Below are positions 15,921-24,567 of a DNA stretch of 64,000 nucleotides, piece by piece. The DNA is from an uncultured Elusimicrobiales bacterium. GTDB lineage: Bacteria > Elusimicrobiota > Elusimicrobia > Elusimicrobiales > Elusimicrobiaceae. Made by a program: the position numbers and the translations under genes. Each line of letters opens with the position of its first letter. Position 1 is the first letter of the stretch. The stretch covers positions 186,001-250,000 of the forward strand of contig CAKUKI010000002.1 of NCBI GenBank assembly GCA_934662565.1. Direction: 5' to 3'. Below the pieces are notes generated by a model. The model saw only the letters and a program-made list of their open reading frames with translations. It was not told where the DNA came from and did no database searches.

Positions 15921-16940
15921 ATGAATTTTGAATCTGTCAAAGAATATATTAAATCGGCCGGATTGCCGAATTTCCGTATCGCCCAAGTAAGAGATGCCGT
16001 TTATAAACACGGTATTACGTCTTGGGAGGAGGCAACCTCTCTGCCGGCGCAAATCCGTCAGGATTTGGCAAAAAAATATCCCATTTTAAGTTTCAAAGTA
16101 AGCAAAATGGTTTTTTCCAAGGCGGATAAGGCCGCCAAAGCCTTGCTCACCCTGCAAGACGGCCGCCAAATAGAAACCGTACTGCTTAAACCGCAAGACA
16201 CTTGGAGTGTGTGTGTTTCCAGCCAAGTAGGTTGCCCGCTACATTGTTCTTTTTGCAGTACGGGCAAAATGGGGTTCCGGCGGGATTTGACGGACGAAGA
16301 AATTGCCGACCAAGTTTTAATGTGGTACCAATATGTACGCAAAGAAAAACTGGGCGAGCGGATTTCCAGCGTGGTATTTATGGGTATGGGGGAGCCGCTG
16401 CTCAATTACTTAAATGTGGTTAAAGCGGCGCAGACGTTGTCCAATCCGGATTATCTGAATATCGGCGCGCGGCATATTTCTGTTTCTACCGCCGGTATTG
16501 CCGACAAACTGCACAAGCTGGCGGTGGATTTGCCGCAAGCCAATTTGGCGGTTTCTTTGCATAATGCCGACGACGCAGAACGCAGCAAACTAATGCCCGT
16601 CAACCGCCGTTTTAATTTGGAAGAACTGCAAAAAGCGGTGGAAGAATATATCGCCATGACGGGCCGCCAAGTATTTTTGGAATATGCCGTTTTGGAAAAC
16701 GTCAACAGCCGGCCGGAGCATATCCGTAAATTGGCCAAATGGATTTACGGCATTAAAGACAATTACTTAATCCACGTCAATTTAATTGCCTGTAATTTGG
16801 GCCGCGGTATGAAGACGGACGATAAAGTAGTAAAAGATTTTGCCGCCGCCGTAAAGGCCATGGGCATTGGGGTCACTATCCGCAAAAGTATGGGCAACGA
16901 CGTTCTGGCCGCGTGCGGGCAGTTGGCCGCTAACAAATAA
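15921..16940 (+). CDS. rlmN: 23S rRNA (adenine-C2)-methyltransferase / dual-specificity tRNA methyltransferase
   Basis: A 339-residue radical SAM methyltransferase that makes m2A2503 in 23S rRNA and m2A37 in tRNAs. The cluster motif is C-PLH-C-SF-C, the second conserved Cys is in LAACGQLA at the C terminus, and the VFMGMGEPLLN motif is typical. AGGAAAG precedes the ATG. It begins a rightward run with the lipoprotein, the ComB-QueC fusion and the secreted basic protein. Confidence 0.95.
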   Translation: MNFESVKEYIKSAGLPNFRIAQVRDAVYKHGITSWEEATSLPAQIRQDLAKKYPILSFKVSKMVFSKADKAAKALLTLQDGRQIETVLLKPQDTWSVCVSSQVGCPLHCSFCSTGKMGFRRDLTDEEIADQVLMWYQYVRKEKLGERISSVVFMGMGEPLLNYLNVVKAAQTLSNPDYLNIGARHISVSTAGIADKLHKLAVDLPQANLAVSLHNADDAERSKLMPVNRRFNLEELQKAVEEYIAMTGRQVFLEYAVLENVNSRPEHIRKLAKWIYGIKDNYLIHVNLIACNLGRGMKTDDKVVKDFAAAVKAMGIGVTIRKSMGNDVLAACGQLAANK

Positions 16941-16953
16941 AAGGGGAAAGTGT

Positions 16954-17394
16954 ATGAAAAGAAATCTGTTTTTGCTTACCGCCGCCGTATTGTTGTGCGG
17001 TTGCGCCACGTTAGACAACCATGTAAATATGGATTGGATACCCATAGGGCCGGATTTTCCGGCTAATAAAGCCCAAAAAGTGGAAGTGGTTTCCGGTCGG
17101 GAGCAAATTACCCGCCCGTATGGCAACTTGGGCTTACTGCGCATTAAAAATGTGGACCCTGACCGCGATTCTCTGCGCCGCGGCATAGAGCGGGGCAGAA
17201 AGTTTGTAGCTTCCAAAGGGGCAGATGCCATGTTTTTGGGCCAGTATAACAGCGCGGAAGACGGCGCTTCCGTGCCGAAAGTGACGTTAATTATTTACGC
17301 CATTAAATATGTGGATAATTTAACTCCGCAAGACCAAAAGGCCATTGAAGATTTTGAAGTATTGGGGATTTTGAATGAACGTACTAATAGCTAA
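16954..17394 (+). CDS. Lipoprotein of unknown function
   Basis: A 146-residue protein with a signal peptide ending in the lipobox LLCGC; Cys17 or so becomes lipidated. The mature part is a compact alpha/beta domain without a motif I recognise. AAGGGGAAAG precedes the ATG at 16954; the frame is open further upstream inside rlmN but that part is not used. Its last 20 bases overlap the start of the ComB-QueC fusion, so they are probably co-translated. Confidence 0.75.
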   Translation: MKRNLFLLTAAVLLCGCATLDNHVNMDWIPIGPDFPANKAQKVEVVSGREQITRPYGNLGLLRIKNVDPDRDSLRRGIERGRKFVASKGADAMFLGQYNSAEDGASVPKVTLIIYAIKYVDNLTPQDQKAIEDFEVLGILNERTNS

Positions 17395-19111
17395 AACGAA
17401 AGAAGAATGTAAAGTTTGGACGGATAACCTTGTGGTAGTGGACGTACTGCGCAGTGCTACCACCATTTGCCAACTGTTGCAGGGTGGCAACCGTAATGTG
17501 CGGGTGTTTGAAGAAGTAGCTAAAGCCGTAGCATTTAAGGAGCAAAACCCGCAGTTTACCGTGTATTCTGAATTGGAATTTCCGCAAGGTTTTGCCCACG
17601 AAGATAACTCCCCGTATGCGGCTTCCAAGGCGGATGCCAAAACACCGGCTTTGGTCGTGACGACCGCCGGCACTAAGGCATTGTTTGGGGCGCGCCAAGC
17701 CAACCAAATTTTTATGGGCGGTTTTTGCAACTTTTATGAATTGGCCGCCATGCTAAAAGGGTTGGGGCGGGATGTGCTTTTAGTTCCCAGTGCCTTGTTT
17801 GCCAATAAAGACGACGCCGAAGACTTTTTGTGTGTAAGCGCCTTAAAAGATTTTTTACAGGGCTTTGGTAATGCGGAAATGGCCGTAAATGATGTTAGAA
17901 ATACGTTGCGGTATGTGGAATTTATCAAACACGGCCCCAAAACCGCCCAAGAAGACGCCGCGATTGCTTTGCATGTAAACGGCCTGCCGGTAGTGCCCAC
18001 TTTTAAGTTTGCCGACGGAAAAGACTATGCGGAGTGCTACCCTTATGGGGAGCCGGAACCGGTGGCCGCGGCCCAAGGGCCCGCACAGCAAGAGGCGGTA
18101 GTTATGCCGTCTTTGGCGGATATTGCCCCCGCGCCGGCCCCGCAGGAAGACACCCGCGCCAAGACGCACACCCATACCGGACAAAAACTGAAAGGTTTTT
18201 TTAGTGGTTTTTTGAAAGCCGTAAAAGAGGAAGAAAAAGAGTTGTTAGAAACCTTCCGTAAAGAAGATAAACCTATCCGTCCGGCGGAGTCTTTGGCAAA
18301 ACCCGCGCCGTTTTTGGACCCCGTGGAACATATTTTACAGGAAACTACCGCTCCTGCGGAGCAAAAAACCGTTGAGCCGGAACCTGTTTCCGCCACGAAC
18401 CCTTCTACGGATAAGGCAAAAATTTCACTTACAGGTTCCCGCAAAAAGAAAGCCATTGTGCTTTTTTCCGGCGGGTTGGATTCTACCACCTGTTTGTATT
18501 GGGCGTTAGATAAAGGCTACGAATGTGAAGCCTTGACCGTTTCTTACGGGCAACGCCACGATAGAGAAGTATTAGCCGCACAGATGATTACCCGTAATTT
18601 GGGTGTTAAACACCATTTGATTACGCTGGATTTGCCGTGGCTTTCCTGTTGCTCTTTGGTGGATAAAAACCAAAAACTGCCGGATGTGGCTTTGGAAGAT
18701 ATCCCCAAAGAGGGGATTCCATCCACCTATGTACCGGGGCGCAACCTGATGTTTTTGTCTATTGCGGGTTCTTTGTTGGACGCCGTGGAAGCCGATGCCA
18801 TTATTGCCGGCCCCAACGCGGTAGATTTTTCCGGCTATCCGGATTGCACCCCCGCTTTTTTTAAGGCGGCGGGCGAGGCATTAAACAGGGGGACCAAGCG
18901 CGGCGTGCGCGAAGGCATAGAAGTTTTGGCCCCGCTGATGGAATTATCTAAAACGGATATTGTGCGTTTGGGGGCAAAATTAAAAGTGCCGTTTGAACTG
19001 ACTTGGAGCTGCTATGCCGGCGGTAAAAAACCGTGCGGTCATTGTGATTCCTGCAAGTTGCGCGCCAAAGGCTTTGCCGAAGCGGGCGTGCATGATACGT
19101 CTTTAGATTAG
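17375..19111 (+). CDS. queC: ComB-like phosphatase fused to QueC (7-cyano-7-deazaguanine synthase)
   Basis: A 578-residue fusion. Residues 1 to about 230 resemble ComB (2-phosphosulfolactate phosphatase family), with VVVDVLRSATTICQLLQGG, VVTTAGTKALFGAR and the QEDAAIAL end. Residues about 230-355 are a Pro/Ala- and charge-rich linker. Residues about 358-578 are QueC: the ATP-pyrophosphatase loop SGGLDS at 365-370, SYGQRH, GPNAVDFSGYPDC, and a C-terminal zinc site CYAGGKKPCGHCDSC. QueC makes preQ0 for queuosine. The frame is continuous with no stop. ComB is normally a coenzyme M enzyme; its role here is unknown. No queD, queE or queF is in the window. Confidence 0.85.
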   Translation: MNVLIAKTKEECKVWTDNLVVVDVLRSATTICQLLQGGNRNVRVFEEVAKAVAFKEQNPQFTVYSELEFPQGFAHEDNSPYAASKADAKTPALVVTTAGTKALFGARQANQIFMGGFCNFYELAAMLKGLGRDVLLVPSALFANKDDAEDFLCVSALKDFLQGFGNAEMAVNDVRNTLRYVEFIKHGPKTAQEDAAIALHVNGLPVVPTFKFADGKDYAECYPYGEPEPVAAAQGPAQQEAVVMPSLADIAPAPAPQEDTRAKTHTHTGQKLKGFFSGFLKAVKEEEKELLETFRKEDKPIRPAESLAKPAPFLDPVEHILQETTAPAEQKTVEPEPVSATNPSTDKAKISLTGSRKKKAIVLFSGGLDSTTCLYWALDKGYECEALTVSYGQRHDREVLAAQMITRNLGVKHHLITLDLPWLSCCSLVDKNQKLPDVALEDIPKEGIPSTYVPGRNLMFLSIAGSLLDAVEADAIIAGPNAVDFSGYPDCTPAFFKAAGEALNRGTKRGVREGIEVLAPLMELSKTDIVRLGAKLKVPFELTWSCYAGGKKPCGHCDSCKLRAKGFAEAGVHDTSLD

Positions 19112-19121
19112 GAGCGGTTTT

Positions 19122-19640
19122 ATGAAGAACGCTTTTTTGGCGGTGGTTTTGTTGGGGCTTACAGGCACGCTGTTTGCCCAAGAATTAAAAGAGGTTGACG
19201 GCGTAGCACCGGCCGAATGCAGTTTGCCGGCGGACAGTGCGCCCAAGGCCCAGCCTTCCGCCGCGGCCCCGCAAGTGGTGTTTGAAAGCCGCCGCCAAGC
19301 CAAAAAAGCGTTCAAAAAGCGGCGCAAGCAAATCCGCAAATTAGTCAAAAAATACCGCAAGGCATCCGCCCAAGAAAAGCCGGCCATTAAAGCGCAGTTG
19401 TATGCGGTGGTGAGTGAGGGCATGGATAAGGGATTGGCCGGTATGAAAGCGCGGTTGGCACAGGAACAGGCCAATTTGGACCGCTGGAACCAAAAGCTGG
19501 CACAGGAAGAAGCGCGTTGGCCGGAGATAAAAGCCCAGCAGGTGGAAGATTTACTTTCCGGCGCAGCGGAGCGCAAACATAAACTGGCGCGCAAAGCGTG
19601 GAAGCAAGAGCTGAAGGCCGCCCGTCTAAGGCTGCGTTAA
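19122..19640 (+). CDS. Secreted basic helical protein, unknown
   Basis: A 172-residue protein with a signal peptide cleaved near LFAQE. The mature chain has an Ala/Pro-rich section and then a highly basic, long helical region (KKAFKKRRKQIRKLVKKYRK) with coiled-coil character. Ten bases separate it from the ComB-QueC stop, with AGGAGCGG before the ATG, so it closes the rlmN run. I do not recognise a family. Confidence 0.65.
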   Translation: MKNAFLAVVLLGLTGTLFAQELKEVDGVAPAECSLPADSAPKAQPSAAAPQVVFESRRQAKKAFKKRRKQIRKLVKKYRKASAQEKPAIKAQLYAVVSEGMDKGLAGMKARLAQEQANLDRWNQKLAQEEARWPEIKAQQVEDLLSGAAERKHKLARKAWKQELKAARLRLR

Positions 19641-19654
19641 GTAATTTGATAAGA

Positions 19655-19682
19655 AAAGCCCCGCAAAATGCGGGGCTTTCCC
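19655..19682 (+). terminator. Bidirectional terminator
   Basis: AAAGCCCCGC (19655-19664) and GCGGGGCTTT (19670-19679) close the rlmN run and also lie just downstream of the convergent ACT gene. Confidence 0.85.
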
Positions 19683-19700
19683 TTGCTGGATTAACAAAAA

Positions 19701-20111
19701 TTAATTGAACAGTCCGCTGGATTCCAAGGCGTTTAGCGCTTTAGTAATATCGCTGACTACCACAATCCAACGGCTCATGCCTTTTTCAATAGAAGCCCCG
19801 TAAATGGTGGTAATGTTAATGCCTTGTTTGCATAATACTGCCCCAATATCACGGGCAAGGCCTTCCCTGTCGGGGGTTTCCAAACAGATGGCGTCCGTTT
19901 TTACGCTGGTAAATCCGGCCTTGGTAAGCGCGTGGCTGATTTCTTCGTTATATTTTACGGCAATACGCACAACGGCGGCATCATAACGGACATCTTGCGA
20001 AATGGCAATAATGTTTACCTTTTCCTGCACAAAAAGTTCAGCAAATTTTTCAAGTGCACCCGGTTCGTTCATCAAAAATACGCTGTATTGTTTTATTACT
20101 TTAATAGCCAT
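19701..20111 (-). CDS. Tandem ACT-domain protein
   Basis: A 136-residue protein made of two ACT domains (about 5-65 and 70-132) with the first resembling FLMNEPGALEKFAELF and the second TPDREGLARDIGAVL. ACT domains bind amino acids and regulate enzymes. As a stand-alone protein it may sense an amino acid or regulate a partner in trans. The window also has an aspartate kinase without its ACT domains (24568), but a link between them is speculative. Single gene with its own terminator. Confidence 0.75.
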   Translation of the reverse strand: MAIKVIKQYSVFLMNEPGALEKFAELFVQEKVNIIAISQDVRYDAAVVRIAVKYNEEISHALTKAGFTSVKTDAICLETPDREGLARDIGAVLCKQGINITTIYGASIEKGMSRWIVVVSDITKALNALESSGLFN

Positions 20112-20190
20112 GGTGTAAACCCCTTTATCCTAGTGTGCAAAAACATCAGCTAACAATAAATTATATCACACATTCTATGTCGTTGGGAAA

Positions 20191-20226
20191 TAAAAAAAGA
20201 CCGCCTGTTTGCGGGCGGTCTTTTTA
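20191..20226 (-). terminator. Terminator of the nuclease-suhB run
   Basis: AGACCGCC (20198-20205) and GGCGGTCT (20214-20221) are flanked by an A-run on the left and T-run on the right, so the hairpin works for the leftward suhB transcript. Confidence 0.85.
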
Positions 20227-20232
20227 CTGGTT

Positions 20233-21009
20233 TTAGCCTTGCAAATGGCTTAATAATTCTTTTTGAATGGCCCCGTTGGAGGCGGCTATGGTGCGGCCGA
20301 AGTCTTCCATTTTGGCATATTTCTTGCCGGAAAAATCGGTCACTTTGCCGCCTGCCTCGGTTAAAATCAGCGTTCCGGCGGCTACATCCCACGGGTTTAG
20401 GTTTTGTTCCCAATACCCGTCCAAACGGCCGGCCGCCACCCAACATAAATCTAGCGCCGCGGAGCCCAAGCGGCGCACGTCGTGGCACGCGCATAAAAAG
20501 CGTTCAAAGCGGGCTAAAAGTTCCGGCATAATTTCTTTACGGTTGTACGGAAACCCAGTCACTAGCAGGGCCTCGTGCAATTTTTTTACTTTGGAAACGT
20601 GAATTTTTTTACCGTTTAAGGTGGCCCCTTTGCCTTTGGCGGCAAGGAACATTTCGTCCGTAATAGCATTATACACGCCGCCGGCTACCACTTGGTTTTT
20701 ATAAAAAAGCGCAATAGAAATACTGCACTGCGGGAAGGTGTGCGCAAAATTGGTGGTTCCGTCAATGGGGTCCACTACCCAAGTATAGGGGGAACCTGTT
20801 TTTTTGCGGGCGTTTTCTTCGCCCCAAAAATCATGCTCCGGAAAAGCCTTTTTTATAACACCGAAAACGGCTTTTTGGCTGGCAAGGTCCGCATCTGTGA
20901 CCAAGTTGGCTTCCCCTTTCAGGCGGTAGCCCACTTTGCCAAAGCGCCGCCGTACCGCGCGTCCGGCGGTTTCTAACGCCAATTTAAGCGTTTGGAGTTC
21001 TTTTTTCAT
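20233..21009 (-). CDS. suhB: Inositol monophosphatase family protein
   Basis: A 258-residue Mg/Li-sensitive phosphatase. The metal-binding motifs WGEEN, DPIDGTTNFAH and the C-terminal NPWDVAAGTLILTEAGG are intact. Such enzymes hydrolyse inositol monophosphates, and SuhB of E. coli also has a role in rRNA antitermination; which applies here is unknown. It overlaps the end of the upstream nuclease gene by 26 bases, so the two are coupled. Confidence 0.9.
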   Translation of the reverse strand: MKKELQTLKLALETAGRAVRRRFGKVGYRLKGEANLVTDADLASQKAVFGVIKKAFPEHDFWGEENARKKTGSPYTWVVDPIDGTTNFAHTFPQCSISIALFYKNQVVAGGVYNAITDEMFLAAKGKGATLNGKKIHVSKVKKLHEALLVTGFPYNRKEIMPELLARFERFLCACHDVRRLGSAALDLCWVAAGRLDGYWEQNLNPWDVAAGTLILTEAGGKVTDFSGKKYAKMEDFGRTIAASNGAIQKELLSHLQG

Positions 21010-22483
21010 GCTTAAAATCCAATACTTCTGCTGTTTTTAGTTTGTCTTCCAAATACAACATGGCAATACAATCGTCTTCGTTGTACATGAGAACCTTTTT
21101 GAGCAGGTCGTCGTTGCCGGTTTTGAGCCAGTTGGTAAAATAAACCATACTGTCCATGGCGCCGCAGTCGTCCTGCCGCCAGTGAAAACCAAACGCCGGA
21201 GCCGCCGCTTTTAAGGAGAAGCTGGGCGCCGGCAAATAAAACTGTTTATTGACGGCTACTTTTAAGTCATAGCAGATGCGGCATAAAGCGTTTAGCTTTT
21301 CGGCATCTTTGGGGTTGGCGGCCGCCAAATTGCGCATTTTTTTCACTTCGTATTCCGTCCAATGGTACAGGGCGGTGTTTTCAAAATCTTTTACATAATC
21401 GTAAAATTGTTCAAAAATTTTTATTTCTTCTTCCGGCGTTTTGGCTACAAAGCTGACGTATTTATTTTCTTCTTTATCCCAAATGCCAATTAAGTAAACA
21501 AACGAAACACTGTTTTTGGTAAAAGTTTCCGTGGCCTCAAAATCAAAATACAAGTTGCGCTTTTTAAGGGGGGGCGGAAAGTGCCCCGCTTCGCGCAAAA
21601 CGGGTTTGTTGTGCAGGTACGCTAACGAGTTGTAATAAGCGTCCGAGGCGTAAGGCTCGTCTAAAAAAGTTTTTAAGAAGTCCAAATCCGCATGGGCGAC
21701 GTCGTCGGTCGTGAACAGACCGTTTATTTTAAGGGCTTGGCGCATTTCCGCGCTGAGGGCCGGCAACATCAGCAGGTTTTTTTCGGCCGCCACGGTTTTG
21801 TTGGCATATACCCGCCAAGGGGAGTTGGCCGCTTTGGGCGGTTTGTGCGCTTCCGGACGGGCCTTTCCGTCGCGGATTAAGCGCCAGAATGCCAGCTCCT
21901 GCCCAAGGCGTTCTTCGTGGTCGCGGTAGTCCACATCCACCGTTTTATCTTTTAGAAAAACGCGCGTATTGTACGGCGTGAACCCTTGCACGCAACCCAA
22001 AATGCGGTTTAATAAACTAACTTGCAGAGCGTAGTGTTCTTTGAGGTCATGGGCGCGCTTAAATTGAAAAATATGATAATAATAATGCCCCAGTTTGCTT
22101 TTGGCGCCGCCGTCTTTTACCAGTAGGTTAATACTGCCGTATACGTTATCGGGCAAGTTCCACAAAACGGCGTTGGCAATAGCATTTTTGCCTTCCAACA
22201 TGGCTTTTAAGGTGTTTTTGAAGCGCTCCGCGTCGGTTTCACCGCTTATAAATACCACATCCGGAAATTCTTCTTTAATCCAAGCGTCGCGCGCGTTGCG
22301 GTCCGTGCGGACTTTTAAGTTTTCGTAACGGTTGATTTCGTTGACGGATTCTTCTTTAGGCGCGTGGAAAAAGCACCAAATTCCAAAAGGGTCTTCCAAT
22401 AAAGAAAACATTTTGGAGGCGTTAAAATCTTGCTTGCTGGGCGTGCGCCCCGCGGATAGGGTATTATATAAAGTATCTAACAT
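20984..22483 (-). CDS. TM0106-type RecB-like nuclease with RNase H-like domain
   Basis: A 499-residue protein of the TM0106 (RecB-family putative nuclease) type. The N-terminal half has the PD-(D/E)xK-like arrangement (KDKTVDVDYRDHE near the middle), and the C-terminal half is an RNase H-like exonuclease domain with LYFDFEATE, LIGIWDKEENKYVSF and NEDDCIAMLYLED. The expected role is single-strand DNA or RNA processing. It begins the leftward pair with suhB. Biochemical function is not established for this family as far as I recall. Confidence 0.75.
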   Translation of the reverse strand: MLDTLYNTLSAGRTPSKQDFNASKMFSLLEDPFGIWCFFHAPKEESVNEINRYENLKVRTDRNARDAWIKEEFPDVVFISGETDAERFKNTLKAMLEGKNAIANAVLWNLPDNVYGSINLLVKDGGAKSKLGHYYYHIFQFKRAHDLKEHYALQVSLLNRILGCVQGFTPYNTRVFLKDKTVDVDYRDHEERLGQELAFWRLIRDGKARPEAHKPPKAANSPWRVYANKTVAAEKNLLMLPALSAEMRQALKINGLFTTDDVAHADLDFLKTFLDEPYASDAYYNSLAYLHNKPVLREAGHFPPPLKKRNLYFDFEATETFTKNSVSFVYLIGIWDKEENKYVSFVAKTPEEEIKIFEQFYDYVKDFENTALYHWTEYEVKKMRNLAAANPKDAEKLNALCRICYDLKVAVNKQFYLPAPSFSLKAAAPAFGFHWRQDDCGAMDSMVYFTNWLKTGNDDLLKKVLMYNEDDCIAMLYLEDKLKTAEVLDFKHEKRTPNA

Positions 22484-22581
22484 CTTATTTTTATTTTATA
22501 TCTTTTTGAAGGGTATAGGAAACGCTTTTTGCCCGGCTTGCCAATGCGGGGGCATATTTGGTAGCATTAAATTTCAATAAT

Positions 22582-23061
22582 ATGCCAGCAAAAAAAACGA
22601 ATACATTTGATTTAACAACCTTGCTATCGCCCGCGCAAATATGTATTGTGCCGTCGGGGCAGACCAAACAGGCGGTTATCCGCCGGTTGGTGGAACTTAT
22701 TTGCCACGCAGAACCGGCGCTGGGGGCGGAAGACGTTTTGCGGGAAGTGTTGCGGCGGGAAGAAGGAATCAGCACAACGCTGGATACCGGCCTGTCCATT
22801 CCGCACGCGCGGCTAGAGGAAATTGCGGATTTTAAGGCCGCTCTGGCGGTGTTTCCGGCTCCGGTGCCGGAACCGCACAATCCGCACCACGCTATCAAAG
22901 CGATGTTTTTGTTTTTATCCCCGTCCAAGCCGGAGTTTTTCCAGCGGCATTTGCAAATTTTAGCCGCGTTGGCCCAAACTTTCAAGCCGGAATTTATGGA
23001 CGAACTGGCCCAACTCCAAACGCCGCAAGATGTTTTGGCGCATTTTAAGCCGCAGCCTTAA
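22582..23061 (+). CDS. PTS EIIA type-2 (PtsN-like) domain protein
   Basis: A 159-residue stand-alone EIIA of the fructose/mannitol/nitrogen PTS class. The active-site His lies in LSIPHARLEEI after EGISTTLDTG, the classic arrangement. ATG 22582 is chosen; a TTG at 22558 also opens the frame. No HPr, EI or sugar permease is in the window, so it is more likely regulatory (PtsN-like) than a transport component (inference). It shares a divergent promoter region with the nuclease gene. Confidence 0.8.
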   Translation: MPAKKTNTFDLTTLLSPAQICIVPSGQTKQAVIRRLVELICHAEPALGAEDVLREVLRREEGISTTLDTGLSIPHARLEEIADFKAALAVFPAPVPEPHNPHHAIKAMFLFLSPSKPEFFQRHLQILAALAQTFKPEFMDELAQLQTPQDVLAHFKPQP

Positions 23062-23093
23062 ACGGGCCTTCCCCAATATGATAAAATAGAAGT

Positions 23094-23621
23094 ATGGCAA
23101 TACTTAAAATTGTAAAATACGGCGACGATATTTTGCGCCAAAAATTAAAACCGGTTGATTACAACCAGCTGGCCCCGCAGTTGCCGGAGCTGTTAAAGGA
23201 TATGGAAGAAACCTGTCTGGCCGTGCGCGGGGTGGGTTTGGCGGCCAACCAAATCGGCCTGCCGTACCGTTTGGCGGTTATTTTACTGCCCGCTCCTACC
23301 AAAAAAGACGAAAACGCCTACAAACGCTACGTTATTATCAACCCGCAAATTATTGCCAAACAGGGCAGTAAGTTGGAAGAAGAAGGCTGCCTTTCTCTGC
23401 CCGGTTTATGGGCGGAAGTGGTGCGCGCCACGGACGTGACTATTACTTGCTTGGACGAAAACGGGCAAGAAAAAACCATTCGCGGGCGCGGCCTGTTAGC
23501 CAAGGCGTTCCAGCACGAGGTGGACCATTTAGACGGCAAATTGTTTATTGATTTAGTGGAACCCGCCTTAAAACCGGAACTTAAAAAAGCCATTAAAAAA
23601 TTGCGCAAAGATTGGAATTAA
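23094..23621 (+). CDS. def: Peptide deformylase
   Basis: A 175-residue metalloenzyme removing the formyl group from new proteins. The three motifs are GVGLAANQIG, EEGCLSLPG and QHEVDHLDG, with the Cys and two His metal ligands. No ribosome-binding site precedes the ATG; instead TAAAAT (23082-23087) sits 6 bases before it, consistent with a leaderless transcript. Followed by a strong terminator. Confidence 0.95.
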   Translation: MAILKIVKYGDDILRQKLKPVDYNQLAPQLPELLKDMEETCLAVRGVGLAANQIGLPYRLAVILLPAPTKKDENAYKRYVIINPQIIAKQGSKLEEEGCLSLPGLWAEVVRATDVTITCLDENGQEKTIRGRGLLAKAFQHEVDHLDGKLFIDLVEPALKPELKKAIKKLRKDWN

Positions 23622-23646
23622 GTTTTTTACGGATACATAAAAATTG

Positions 23647-23676
23647 CGCCGCCGGAAAAATGTCCGGCGGCGTTTT
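23647..23676 (+). terminator. Terminator between convergent def and gpmA
   Basis: CGCCGCCGG (23647-23655) pairs with CCGGCGGCG (23664-23672), followed by TTTT. Confidence 0.85.
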
Positions 23677-23697
23677 GATGTATGATGTGCGTACTAA

Positions 23698-24447
23698 TTA
23701 TTTGGCTTTGGCTTGGTCTGCCACTGCTTGCGCGCGGCGGGCAATTTCGTTCGGGTCCCCTAGGTAATAATCTTTTAGCAGGTTTAAGTCTTCATCCAGC
23801 TCAAACACATAGGGCGCACCGGTGGGGATATTCAGCCCCACGATTTTGTCGTCCGGAATGTTTTTGAGTATTTTGACAATGCCCCGCAGACTGTTGCCGT
23901 GTGCGGCTATTAAAATGCGGTCGTTTTGCGTTAAGGCGGGCACAATGGTATTTTCCCAATACGGGATTAACCGCCCAATGCAGTCTTTCAGGGATTCCGT
24001 TGCCGGAAGCACCCCAGCCTCAATACCGTGGTAGCGCGCTTCAAAACGCGGGTGGCGCGGGTCGTCCGCCGTCAATGCGGGCGGGCGCACGTCATAGGCG
24101 CGGCGCCATAAAAGCACTTGTTCGGCACCGTATTTGGCGGCCGTATCGGCCTTGTTTAAGCCTTGCAAGGCGCCGTAATGTTTTTCATTTAAGCGCCATG
24201 TTTTTTCTACCGGGAGCCATAACTGGTCCATGGCTTCCAACGCTAAATTTAAGGTTTTAATCGCGCGGGTTAAGTAAGAAGTAAACGCCTTGTCAAACAC
24301 TAAGCCGGATTTCAACATCAGTTTTCCGGCGGCAAAGGCTTCCTGCCGTCCTTGGGCGGTTAAGTCCACATCCGTCCACCCGGTAAAGCGGTTTTCCAAA
24401 TTCCATTCGCTTTGTCCGTGGCGTAAAAGAACTAATTTTTTTACCAT
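23698..24447 (-). CDS. gpmA: 2,3-bisphosphoglycerate-dependent phosphoglycerate mutase
   Basis: A 249-residue dPGM with the catalytic LRHGQSEWNLENRFTGWTDVDL start (phospho-His in RHG) and the second His in AAHGNSLRGIVK. It interconverts 3- and 2-phosphoglycerate, feeding enolase. AGGAGG lies upstream of the start at 24447 in the minus-strand sense. Single gene, convergent with def. Confidence 0.95.
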   Translation of the reverse strand: MVKKLVLLRHGQSEWNLENRFTGWTDVDLTAQGRQEAFAAGKLMLKSGLVFDKAFTSYLTRAIKTLNLALEAMDQLWLPVEKTWRLNEKHYGALQGLNKADTAAKYGAEQVLLWRRAYDVRPPALTADDPRHPRFEARYHGIEAGVLPATESLKDCIGRLIPYWENTIVPALTQNDRILIAAHGNSLRGIVKILKNIPDDKIVGLNIPTGAPYVFELDEDLNLLKDYYLGDPNEIARRAQAVADQAKAK

Positions 24448-24567
24448 AAAACCTCCTGCTGAAATAAATCATAACTCTTTGAAAAGCGGGTGTAAAGGTG
24501 CTAACCCCAAAAAAGTCCGTCCGTTCGGGCGGCTTTTACTTTGCTATAATAAAAAAAGGATTTTTTT

